Origin: Branchiostoma floridae
Lineage: Eukaryota > Chordata > Leptocardii > Amphioxiformes > Branchiostomatidae
Length of the DNA stretch: 48,705 nt
Assembly: GCF_000003815.2 (NCBI RefSeq)
Contig: NC_049986.1
Location: 216,338 to 265,042, forward strand
Direction of reading: 5' to 3'
Below are positions 43,001 to 48,705 of the stretch, one piece after another (positions within the stretch are counted from its first letter, which is position 1; every line of letters starts with the position of its first letter). The notes beneath the pieces are model-generated. The model saw only the letters and a list, made by a program, of their open reading frames with translations. It was not told the origin of the DNA and made no database searches. The position numbers and the translations under genes were made by a program.

Positions 43001-44844
43001 CGTCGTGGGACGAACACACTGTCACATTCATTGCCAAATTTATATGGATCATAATTACACATGCTCACGGCACAAGACGAACATTATTCAACAACAATCT
43101 TGAATTTCTGTTGGTGACCTACAACTCATGTAAAAGTGTGAAGAACCGTTGCATAATAGCCCGGATCTACGACTGAATGGGCAAAATTGAACGTACGCAG
43201 CCATTTTCCCGCCATTTTTATATCTACACTAGCAGTGAAGTGTTACGTCATAGCGGTTGTGACGGACAGAAGTTAAATGAAAATTCTTGACAGTATACGT
43301 CCGTTTTCTCATGACATTTTGTATGCTCATGCAGGTTTATGTTTTATGCATTTACTGACAGAAAAGGAAGGAGCATCAGAGGATGTATAAATGTACATAG
43401 CGGCAGTTAATTGTGCCGTGTTTCTTCCTACCGGTATTTTGTACCCCCTCCCAACCACGCGCCCGTTAGCCGTGTAATTCCGCGGCGTGTTACAATTACA
43501 ATATTACGCTTTTAGCAGGACAAGAGTGGCAGAAAAGTTACACAGAAGAAGTGGCAAGGGTAACCTATAACAGCAACATGTAACTGGAGAAAATGATGCG
43601 TTGACAATTTGTCAAATCAGCATGACTAGAGAAATCGTCGTAAACGTACCGGTATTATGACAATAGATGTTAGCACACATGAGCACAGCACTCGTCTTGC
43701 GATGAGTGGTGGTTTTAGACTACCTAAGCCAAAAACTGCAGCAATGACTAGGGCCATCTTGTATAAATGCACCAAGTCCTATAACACATTCCCATTACAA
43801 ATGAAAGCAGTCTCAGTCACCTTCCATTTTCAAAACACACATTGTGAATTGCATTTGAACTAGAATTAACACAAACAAACCCTTACAGGACTGGTGGTAT
43901 TCAAATTTGTATCTAGTTCTAATATGATTGGCATCCGTCTGTCTCGGAAGACAATGGTAGGCAGACGGGTTTTTTAAGGCGACCCGTCTGCCTGGCCTGC
44001 ACTTGGGTTTTTAAGGTGAAGGAGGGGTGTGCACGTGATGGCGGGTGCGTCATGCCCGAACATGCCCCTATGGCCTTTTACCACCACAAAGGCCTGTCAC
44101 TGCCACTAGCCGCAGCTAGGTACTCATTTACACCTGAGTTAAGTGGGGAAAGTCGTGTAAAGTGCCTTTCCCAAGGGCACAAGATCGGTGACATGGCAAG
44201 CGGATTTGAACCCCGGACCTCTCGGGCCTGAGACCAACGCGCTGACGATCGTGCCACGCGGTCCCACTAGTTCTAATATAGCTGATAATCAACTGTATTG
44301 ATTGACTCATGTTTGTCGAAAATTATCAGTCCACCGTTGTCGTTAATTCGTTTTAGTTATACTATTACTATTACTTTCTTTACACTCACTTGGTTATGTT
44401 ATTTATTTTTTAAATACAACGGGTGCTGTTTAACTTTTTTTATTTTTGTTAAAGCTTTTGTTACTGATGATGACATTTACACATCATTATTTTAAGTTGA
44501 GTTCAATTTTACATTTATTTTATTACCTTCAATCTTTCTTATATTATACTTGTGCACATACGTTGGCTTATGATATTTGATTGTTTTGTAATTCTAAATG
44601 GACCTCAGGATGAAAAGATTTTGTGATTGTTAAGTCTAATGGAGATCGAAATAAACAAACAAACAAGCATAACGCTTCCAAGTGAAAATCGCCCTACCGT
44701 CCGGAGCCTGTTGTTGAGCCCCTTGTCCGTACATAGGGTTTGCATTCAAACAACCCCGGATATCACAGACATCAGCGTAGCTTCCGTTGTCATCCGCTCC
44801 ATGTTGAACATCTTTCGGGTGATGTCGAATATGTTCCGTCATTT
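29692..44844 (-). CDS. Type II membrane C-type lectin with EGF and LamG/pentraxin-like domains and tandem cytoplasmic cassette exons
   Basis: Read right to left: cytoplasmic cassettes 44698-44844, 41488-41745, 40789-40995 and 40131-40305; TM 38509-38615; stalk 37652-37859; EGF 36816-36932; EGF 36587-36703; LamG 34316-34770 and 33912-34098; EGF 32612-32722; CTLD 31922-32098, 30735-30913 and 29692-29799. All junctions from TM to stop are GT-AG and in frame (1766 nt, 588 residues). Starting at the ATG of cassette 3 and splicing straight to TM gives 673 aa. The order (short cytosolic N-terminus, uncleaved signal anchor, stalk, modules, CTLD at the C-terminus) is that of a type II surface lectin receptor. 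The true 5' exon and promoter were not found and may lie right of 44844. Cassette 1 is frameshifted. Confidence 0.8.
30735..30913 (-). CDS. CTLD exon 2 (EPN motif)
   Basis: 179 nt, phase 1 to 0, acceptor 'gtttttgctgcag', donor GTGTGTG. Codes [36 protein letters not shown] and [17 protein letters not shown] and EPN are core CTLD motifs; EPN predicts mannose/GlcNAc-type rather than galactose-type binding. Another AG nearer the intron (aaaatttcag) would break the frame with exon 1. Confidence 0.85.
30914..31921 (-). other. Intron within the lectin domain
   Basis: About 1 kb, donor GTAAGC. No other gene recognised; short direct repeat 'ttgaatgtatacat' at about 31794-31820. Confidence 0.65.
31922..32098 (-). 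CDS. CTLD exon 1
   Basis: 177 nt, phase 1 to 1, acceptor 'cgtcttctacag', donor GTAAGC. Codes [38 protein letters not shown] and [13 protein letters not shown]. The extra cysteine pair at the start (CQSGWC) marks a long-form CTLD; W.TA...C...GA.LASI is the standard alpha-1 region. Confidence 0.88.
   Translation of the reverse strand, partial: PHNVRVGGANTTTTATSRCQTMPIGPRQAHDVNSTAQFLPLSRTVTRTTSLPPWVSSR
32612..32722 (-). CDS. EGF-like exon (calcium-binding), next to the CTLD
   Basis: 111 nt, phase 1 to 1, acceptor 'tatcacacag', donor GTGAGT. Codes [26 protein letters not shown] and [10 protein letters not shown]: six cysteines, the D-I-D-E-C calcium signature and the CxNxxxxYxC pattern of Asp/Asn hydroxylation. 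Confidence 0.92.
33912..34098 (-). CDS. LamG/pentraxin-like domain, C-terminal exon
   Basis: 187 nt, phase 0 to 1, acceptor 'ttgtttgcag', donor GTGAGC. Codes [25 protein letters not shown] and [31 protein letters not shown] is the typical closing strand of concanavalin-A-like LamG_3 domains. Confidence 0.88.
34099..34315 (-). other. Intron inside the LamG domain
   Basis: 217 bp, phase 0, donor GTACGG and acceptor 'ttgcag'. Confidence 0.8.
34316..34770 (-). CDS. LamG/pentraxin-like domain, N-terminal exon
   Basis: 455 nt, phase 1 to 0, acceptor 'acttatttcacag'. Codes [46 protein letters not shown] and [20 protein letters not shown], the beta-sandwich pattern of LamG_3/pentraxin domains ('FSLAFWFK', 'WTHVAVTW', 'iyvNG'). 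It has an NGT sequon. ORFs on the plus strand here are shadows. Confidence 0.9.
35300..36550 (+). mobile_element. Degenerate LINE in the intron between EGF and LamG exons
   Basis: Plus strand (antisense to the lectin gene): [40 protein letters not shown] and YGFKGSVL (palm motif A), then in broken frames [29 protein letters not shown] and [20 protein letters not shown], ending in an A-rich tail 'aataaataaagc' at 36537-36548. Motifs B and C (the ADD box) are missing, so it is internally deleted and dead. Confidence 0.75.
36587..36703 (-). CDS. EGF-like exon 2 (calcium-binding)
   Basis: 117 nt, phase 1 to 1, acceptor 'aattcacag', donor GTGAGT. Codes [27 protein letters not shown] and [11 protein letters not shown] with six cysteines and the calcium signature. 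Confidence 0.9.
36816..36932 (-). CDS. EGF-like exon 1 (calcium-binding)
   Basis: 117 nt, phase 1 to 1, acceptor 'caaccactag', donor GTGAGG. Codes [27 protein letters not shown] and [11 protein letters not shown]. Only 112 bp of intron separates it from the next EGF exon, and the two are the same length, so they probably arose by duplication. Confidence 0.9.
37652..37859 (-). CDS. Extracellular stalk exon
   Basis: 208 nt, phase 0 to 1, acceptor 'tatttcaacag', donor GTCAGT. Codes [32 protein letters not shown] and a Ser/Thr-rich [20 protein letters not shown]. It has one NRT sequon and probable O-glycosylation; a typical membrane-proximal stalk. Supported by phase match on both sides, not by homology. 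Confidence 0.7.
38163..38446. mobile_element. Short TIR element, CCCTATCC ends, TTAA on one side
   Basis: Left end CCCTATCCTAG preceded by TTAA (38159-38162); right end CTGGATAGGG followed by TTCA, a one-base change from TTAA. Interior has 'ggttacgtcatattaagtc' and 'cataatgg' and a poly-C run at 38392-38408. Probably a piggyBac-type MITE; a further TTAACCCTATCCAGG end is at 44907-44920. Confidence 0.6.
38509..38615 (-). CDS. Signal-anchor transmembrane exon
   Basis: 107 nt, phase 1 to 0, acceptor 'aaatcttag', donor GTAAGT. Codes [14 protein letters not shown] then [20 protein letters not shown]: basic cytosolic flank and a 22-residue uncharged hydrophobic segment, i.e. a type II anchor. It contains no charged residue for pairing with adaptor proteins. 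All cassette exons end in G at phase 1, which gives Asp at the join. Confidence 0.82.
38916..38989. repeat. Perfect 29-bp hairpin with 16-nt loop
   Basis: Arms 38916-38944 and 38961-38989 are exact reverse complements (left begins AATCAAGCCTAAAAAAGCGG). The loop ATAATTTGCAAATTAG holds a 12-bp palindrome. It lies in the intron upstream of the TM exon. Confidence 0.95.
39180..40020. repeat. Interspersed repeat with CA-run end
   Basis: Has repeated 'ttaattatgcaaat(t)ag' phrases, two 'cttttacagtcacatatg'-like blocks about 300 bp apart (39497 and 39798, the second reading tttttcagttacatatg), and ends in (CA)n at 39987-40019. Related to 1-720. Confidence 0.55.
40131..40305 (-). pseudogene. Cytoplasmic cassette exon 1 (TM-proximal copy), frameshifted
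   Basis: Near-identical to cassette 2, with the same splice signals (cttctag and GTACGT), but 32 nt shorter just after the CAGCCGG word. The deletion is not a multiple of three: the frame entered from the left then reads [16 protein letters not shown] and hits TGA, and the length (175 nt) no longer preserves phase. The downstream part ([15 protein letters not shown]) is intact only in another frame. Either a dead cassette or one that makes a truncated product if included. Confidence 0.75.
40789..40995 (-). CDS. Cytoplasmic cassette exon 2 (proline-rich and tyrosine motif)
   Basis: 207 nt, phase 1 to 1, acceptor 'tttttgtgacttctag', donor GTACGT. Codes [55 protein letters not shown] and [21 protein letters not shown] fits the [RK]xxPxxP SH3-ligand pattern, and EELYMCP is an acidic-flanked tyrosine. 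It has no ATG near the start (GTG where cassettes 3 and 4 have ATG), so it must be an internal exon. Confidence 0.7.
41488..41745 (-). CDS. Cytoplasmic cassette exon 3 (mosaic of cassettes 4 and 2)
   Basis: 258 nt, phase 1 to 1, acceptor 'gcggcaactag', donor GTACGT. The first part, [20 protein letters not shown] then [20 protein letters not shown] and MYG, matches cassette 4; the second, [22 protein letters not shown], matches cassette 2. A 21-nt unit is duplicated (TPNTPEG twice). Contains GSYADV after an Asp pair. The ATG at 41741-41743 has A at -3 and could serve as a start. Confidence 0.7.
42051..42473. other. Assembly gap (423 N)
   Basis: Run of N, flanked on both sides by LINE reverse-transcriptase sequence; the missing bases are probably the middle of that LINE or of a nested copy. 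Open frames spanning the N run are meaningless. Confidence 1.
43926..44266 (-). mobile_element. Full-length tRNA-derived SINE with 13-bp target-site duplication
   Basis: Flanked by CTAGTTCTAATAT at 43913-43925 and 44267-44279. On the minus strand the 5' head reads GACCGCGTGGCACGATCGTC, AGCGCGTTGGTCTCAGGCCC, GAGAGGTCCGGGGTTCAAAT: tRNA A-box (GGCACGATCG..GTTGG) and B-box (GGTTCAAATCC). The body has CCCTTGGGAAAGGCACTT and the left end a hairpin GGCAGACGGGT/ACCCGTCTGCC (43951-43995). It is inserted in a LINE 3' region. A functional tRNA is excluded by the lack of an acceptor-stem match. Confidence 0.88.
44698..44844 (-). CDS. Cytoplasmic cassette exon 4 (distal copy, hemITAM-like tyrosine)
   Basis: 147 nt, phase 1 to 1, acceptor 'acggctactag', donor GTAGGG. 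Codes [40 protein letters not shown] and GAQQQAPD. The ATG at 44840-44842 has A at -3, so this may be the first coding exon or an internal one. LINE sequence begins about 20-40 bp beyond the donor. Confidence 0.6.
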
Positions 44845-44910
44845 CTAGTAGCCGTAAAATATAGAGAACAACAGTAAATAAAATTTACATGTAACCTATA
44901 CTATAGTTAA

Positions 44911-45465
44911 CCCTATCCAGGCTTGTGTGTGTCTGTTTGGGGGGGAGGGGGGTGAAAGTGCCGGCGCCAACTTTGACAAAAATAAGTAGTTTTGGTTTAA
45001 ACAATGGGATTTTAAGATTTTGTTGCTAAACTATACTTCTTTTCATATATCTTTAATATATAACTTATGTTAATGTGGAATTTATAATTAAATATTCATA
45101 AGTTATGCCAATTTGATGACGTAATTGGTCAAAATGCAAGATGGCCGACAATGTCATAATAAAAAGTATAGCCATTTTATTTTCACTCGGATTTCCTCAC
45201 TACTTGGTGTTTTCTTACCAAAAAAAAATTAATTCGAACGTTTCCATTCCTTTTTCATGGGATTTTAGCGTTATATGTTTAAACGTAGATGTATCTTAAG
45301 ACATCTTAGTCTAGCAATCATCTCTACCACTGGAATTATCCTGAAGCAAAATAACTGCATATGGGGTGAGAGGATATTCCTCTAACTACAAGACCAATTG
45401 AGATCCGATCTTTCAATTTCTCCAATTCTAAAAATTAAGAGGACCAAATATAATCTTTAAGTAAA
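44911..45465. other. Repeat-derived stretch with one piggyBac-like end
   Basis: TTAA (44907-44910) then CCCTATCCAGG, and interior 'caaaatgcaagatggccg' resembling 'caaaatccaagatggccg' in the TTAA element at 15876-16845. The matching right terminus was not found, so this is a truncated copy. Confidence 0.5.
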
Positions 45466-46170
45466 CTAGAAAGGCCGACATTTGCTTTAGAGCATGCAAA
45501 TACAGCATATTTTAGCCATCTCCCTCCCATTTCAACAATAGACAGTTCCAAAAACACCATGAATGAAAACGGAACACTTCTGCTTAAAAATCACCTTCAC
45601 TAAGCACAGTGTAGCCCAAAAAGGAATCTTAAAAAAATTACCCTGCGCAAGGATGGACTCTTTCAGTGCATCCCAGTGGAATTTGCACAATAGACCAGTC
45701 CAGAAATACCCCCGCTGAAAACATGGCCTTTGAATAAGAAACCCAGTCCAAAACTAAACTAAACAAAAGAGGTCCCCCGTGCATGAAAAGGTAAAATAGA
45801 CCAGTCTAAAAACACTTCTGCTAAAAATGGAATTTTGAATCATCACCCATCCAAAACTGAATTTGAAAAAATCCCCATCCGTCCATGAATGGACTCTTCC
45901 TATGATACCCGTATGTAAAGTGGACCAGTGCAAAAATACATCCGCTAAAATAGGACTTTGACACAATCAGGGAAGTCAAAAAATGATTCTTTTTTGTATA
46001 AATGCACCCCTCCGTGCAAGAATGGACTATTCCAGCACATCTCATGTAAAATTGCAAAATAGACCAGTCTGAAAATACTCCCACTGAAAGACTTAACATA
46101 ATCACTAGTCCAAAGATGAATAAAAAAAAAAAAGAACTCCGTGCAGGAATGGACTCTTCCAACAACAGCC
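45466..46170 (-). mobile_element. Second Helitron-like element with internal minisatellite
   Basis: On the minus strand the 3' end reads ATTTGC(10-nt loop)GCAAAT hairpin, GTCGGCCTTT, CTAG (45466-45469), then T: the same terminus as the element ending at 9044. Inside, 45540-46165 holds about five diverged units of roughly 100-145 bp with 'gaatggactcttcca' and 'atagaccagtctaaaa' words, unrelated to the satellite units of the first element. The 5' limit is not identified. Confidence 0.65.
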
Positions 46171-46300
46171 TCACTGATTGGCTGCCGTAACCTACTCAGA
46201 CTATTGAATCAGCAGTCTGACCAGTTTAGGCCGCGCCTATTTTGGCGCCGAACATGTCCGAACATGTCCTAACAATCTCCCGTCAGGTAAGTGACTTACT
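46171..46300. promoter_or_regulatory. GC-rich segment with CCAAT, E2F-like and p53-family-like sites
   Basis: ATTGG (inverted CCAAT) at about 46175, TTTTGGCGCC (E2F-like) at about 46240-46249, and GAACATGTCC twice in direct abutment at 46250-46269. Each decamer fits RRRCWWGYYY, the p53-family half-site. It is 1.4 kb upstream of the most distal cassette on the minus strand, so it could be the lectin gene's promoter, but this is conjecture. Confidence 0.3.
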
Positions 46301-46759
46301 CCCGACTGTGTCCCAAATGCTATCTAACCTATTCCCAACCATCCCGAACTCTAGTCGCAGACTGACGAATCATTCCTGACTGATTACCAACCGATCGCAA
46401 ATCCTCTTACGACTTGAACTGGACATAATCGGCGATTTAAAAAAAAAAGTTGTTATTTTCGTTCTTAACCAAAATCATCCTTTCTTCTATGTTGTAAGCA
46501 TTACGAGGACATCAAATTTGGATCACAGAGAGCTCCATTGCGGCATTTATGGGTCTTTTTTGCTTTTGGCTGGCTGTCGGTAGTGTGAAGTTCGGGGGTG
46601 ATTCGCCTTCGTCCTGGTAATAATAATTTTGCTTGGGAATGAGATATCAGAGATTTTTCTACGGTCTTGGAGTGAATCGTTGGTAGGTTGGAAACAAGCT
46701 CGGAGTAAGTCAGTAGTGTATATGGCGTGGTTAAGATGTCTGATTGACCGCTGACTAAC

Positions 46760-47175
46760 GCCCAAACACCAGCCGAATACTAGCCGACCTTGCAGAACAC
46801 CAGCCGAATACTAGCCGACCTGCNNNNNNNNNNNNNNNNNNNNNNNNNNNNNNNNNNNNNNNNNNNNNNNNNNNNNNNNNNNNNNNNNNNNNNNNNNNNN
46901 NNNNNNNNNNNNNNNNNNNNNNNNNNNNNNNNNNNNNNNNNNNNNNNNNNNNNNNNNNNNNNNNNNNNNNNNNNNNNNNNNNNNNNNNNNNNNNNNNNNN
47001 NNNNNNNNNNNNNNNNNNNNNNNNNNNNNNNNNNNNNNNNNNNNNNNNNNNNNNNNNNNNNNNNNNNGACTGAGCCGAACGCCAGCCAACCGAGCTGAAC
47101 GCCAGCTGACTGAGCCGAACGCCAGCCGACTGAGCCGAACGCCAGCCGACTGAGCCGAACGCCAGCCGACTCCCG
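46760..47175. repeat. GC-rich 20-bp tandem array around the second gap
   Basis: Right of the gap, GACTGAGCCGAACGCCAGCC and close variants repeat five times (47068-47170). Left of it 'accagccgaatactagccga' repeats twice. The N run sits inside, so the array is longer than shown. Open frames across it are artefacts. Confidence 0.9.
46824..47067. other. Assembly gap (244 N)
   Basis: Run of N inside the 20-bp tandem array; its length is probably nominal. Confidence 1.
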
Positions 47176-47379
47176 AATCACTCCTAACCATAGTCGGGAG
47201 GAGAAGGGAGCTAGATTCGGCTATTTGTAAGCTAGGCTTTACTTTATGCAATCTACGCCCTCGCAGCTCCTGAGCGCTCTATTCCAGCTTCGGGCCGTGC
47301 GTTCCAGCTCACTGCGTAGCTCCGGAGCGCACGGTCCAGCTCCTGAACAGACGGTTGCCAAAATAGGCAAAAGAAAGTA

Positions 47380-47760
47380 AAATTCCCGGCGGTCTGCGCT
47401 TATTAACTAGGCGGGCGGGCACACTCTCAGTACCGTAAACATAGCGGCGAGCTCACGAACTATACAATCGAATCCGATGATTAGGGGGTACATCCCCCTT
47501 CCCTACTCATAAAAATAATAGCTGCTCCCTCTTCTCTTACAGGCTCAGCATAGTCACTGACACCTTGTCTTTTCAGCCAGCCGTTCTAGTTTTCGCCGTG
47601 AGCGATGTATTTGGAAGCGATCCAGTCAAAATTCCCGGCGGTCTGCGCTTATCAACTGGGCGGGCGGGCAACACTCTCAGCACCGTAAACATAGCGACGA
47701 GCTCACGAACTATACAGTCGAACCCACTTACTAGTCGCTTCATCCCCCTCCTGAACTCAT
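47380..47760. repeat. Direct duplication of a ~125-bp block
   Basis: 'aaattcccggcggtctgcgc' through 'agctcacgaactatac' and 'catccccc' occurs at about 47381-47515 and again at about 47629-47760 with scattered differences (ttattaactaggcg versus ttatcaactgggcg). The ~115 bp between is unrelated. Confidence 0.85.
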
Positions 47761-47950
47761 TTACAAGCTAATCGCATTCAACTAAAACCAGACGGCGCAA
47801 AATCTATCTAGGTATGCCATGCGAGCTACGTGTCCATATAATCCACAGAGGCATTACAGGTGTTCAAAAGAATCGGGGTACGATTCATATCTTTGAGTTT
47901 GGGGAGATATGCAAATGCACGTTCAGTAGGAATAGCTCCCATAGAGATAC

Positions 47951-48129
47951 TCTCCAAGCAGAGGTTAGGCTCCGGCTGTTTTTTTTTAGTCGTTTTTATT
48001 GGGTTTCCTATTTTGTATTGTATCTTGCATTGGCTGACTTCAAGAAACATGACAAAATAGAAAGCCTGATAAAAACGACCAAAAAGGCAGTAAAAACCGT
48101 CGGAGCCTAAGTTCTGCTTGGAGAGAAGC
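47951..48129. mobile_element. TIR element, TCTCCAAGCAGA ends
   Basis: Left arm TCTCCAAGCAGAGGTTAGGC then TCCGG and cgttttta; right arm carries the complements (aaaaacg, CGGAGCCTAAGTTCTGCTTG then GAGAG). 'atagagatac' lies at 47941-47950 and 48130-48139 and may be a target-site duplication. A further end (CTCTCCAAGCAGA) lies at 48512-48524. Non-coding. Confidence 0.7.
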
Positions 48130-48139
48130 ATAGAGATAC

Positions 48140-48705
48140 CGTGTGCATCTTCTACTAAACGAAGTGGCCGTAGAATAGACCATAAATACCTTTTTAGTTC
48201 ACCGCAATGTTCACAACAGACATTGGTCTCATGCGATTTGGCGACTCACGTGCTAAATTGTCTCCCTACTGTCAGCCAAGAGAAAACTGAACAATAATGT
48301 TGCCAGCCAGTGCTTATCTATTGCTGTGCTATGATATCACACAGTACCTGTATTATGCATAGAGAGTCTATTCCAGACAAAACAGGATTGAGACGAGTCA
48401 GTCCTATGGATATAACGTTATGTAAAATGTCACGTGCCAGACCAATTACTCCATCCGTTGCTGCGCCAAGTTACATTGACTGTCACCTTGTTGGGAACCG
48501 TACTTTATATACTCTCCAAGCAGATCCTACGGTAGCATAATATAGTATCAAAAGCTGCCAAAAGAGCAAAGCCGACCTTGGCGAGGCTAGCACTATCTTA
48601 TGCCCGTCTATGATCTTTCTGGAGAATATTTATACACCTACGAGAGAAATTTTCTCCAGCTGTGCTACAATTATATGGAAAAGTTTACATAATAGATTTT
48701 TATTT
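48140..48705. other. Non-coding, only a TIR-element end recognised
   Basis: No gene seen. The 76-codon ORF at 48310-48540 runs into the repeat end at 48512 and has no family features. Confidence 0.4.

Larger units (their letters stand above)
41940..44680 (+). mobile_element. LINE remnant around the first assembly gap, with nested SINE
   Basis: Plus strand: 41966-42050 reads [20 protein letters not shown] then STPSAS (the RT catalytic ADD box), cut by the N gap; right of the gap [20 protein letters not shown] (ORF2 C-terminal half); 43657-43863 [18 protein letters not shown].. and [11 protein letters not shown] (ORF2 end); then a 3' UTR with a tail 'aataaacaaacaaacaag' near 44650-44667. The pieces may be one element or several nested ones, since 42660-43650 shows nothing recognisable. 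It separates cassette 4 from cassette 3. Confidence 0.6.

Noticed and set aside
44185-44266. tRNA gene on the minus strand
   Set aside because: A- and B-boxes are present but the acceptor stem does not pair, and the unit continues into a SINE body with a 13-bp target-site duplication.
45540-46165. CRISPR-like spaced repeats
   Set aside because: Units are degenerate, vary in spacing and lie inside a Helitron-like element in an intron-bearing eukaryotic genome.
46780-47251. ORFs of 102-146 codons across the second gap
   Set aside because: N run within a 20-bp tandem array; open by periodicity.

Overview
The window is metazoan genomic DNA, most probably from a lancelet (amphioxus, Branchiostoma). 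That call is inference. It rests on GT-AG introns of 0.4-4.5 kb, many assorted repeats (LINE, SINE, MITE, Helitron-like, solo LTR), a type II C-type-lectin/EGF/LamG protein of the sort expanded in lancelets, and two scaffold gaps (N at 42051-42473 and 46824-47067).

Layout. (1) 1-2100 is repeat-rich and non-coding: a degenerate satellite or Helitron fragment holding a candidate solo LTR, then a 92-bp tandem duplication. (2) 2211-6850 (+) is a four-exon rhodopsin-family GPCR. (3) 6851-12381 is intergenic, with a Helitron-like element that has a canonical 3' terminus at 9013-9044 and LINE debris. (4) 12382-21281 (+) is a second GPCR, a tandem paralogue with identical exon number and phases. Its introns hold a LINE with an almost open reverse transcriptase (minus strand), a TTAA-flanked 970-bp element and a 500-bp polypyrimidine tract. 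(5) 21300-29560 is intergenic repeats: a CACT array, two foldback elements, SINE pieces and a ~285-bp repeat family. (6) 29692-44844 (-) is one gene read right to left: four tandem cytoplasmic-tail cassette exons, one signal-anchor transmembrane exon, a stalk exon, EGF, EGF, a two-exon LamG/pentraxin-like domain, EGF, and a three-exon C-type lectin domain. Every predicted junction is in frame. (7) 44850-48705 is repeats, including a second Helitron-like 3' end, a minisatellite, a GC-rich 20-bp tandem array interrupted by a gap, and a TIR element.

Function. The two GPCRs look like secreted-N-terminus, heavily glycosylated class A receptors with an NRY motif in place of DRY; their ligand cannot be told from sequence. 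The minus-strand gene looks like a type II surface receptor with a calcium-type (EPN/WND) lectin head. Its cytoplasmic cassettes carry either an acidic-tyrosine (hemITAM-like) motif or a proline-rich SH3-type motif plus a second tyrosine motif. Because the intact cassettes are phase-symmetric, splicing could give one lectin head several signalling tails; this is the most interesting system here. Coordinates of exons come from reading splice consensus and phase by eye; no transcript evidence was available.
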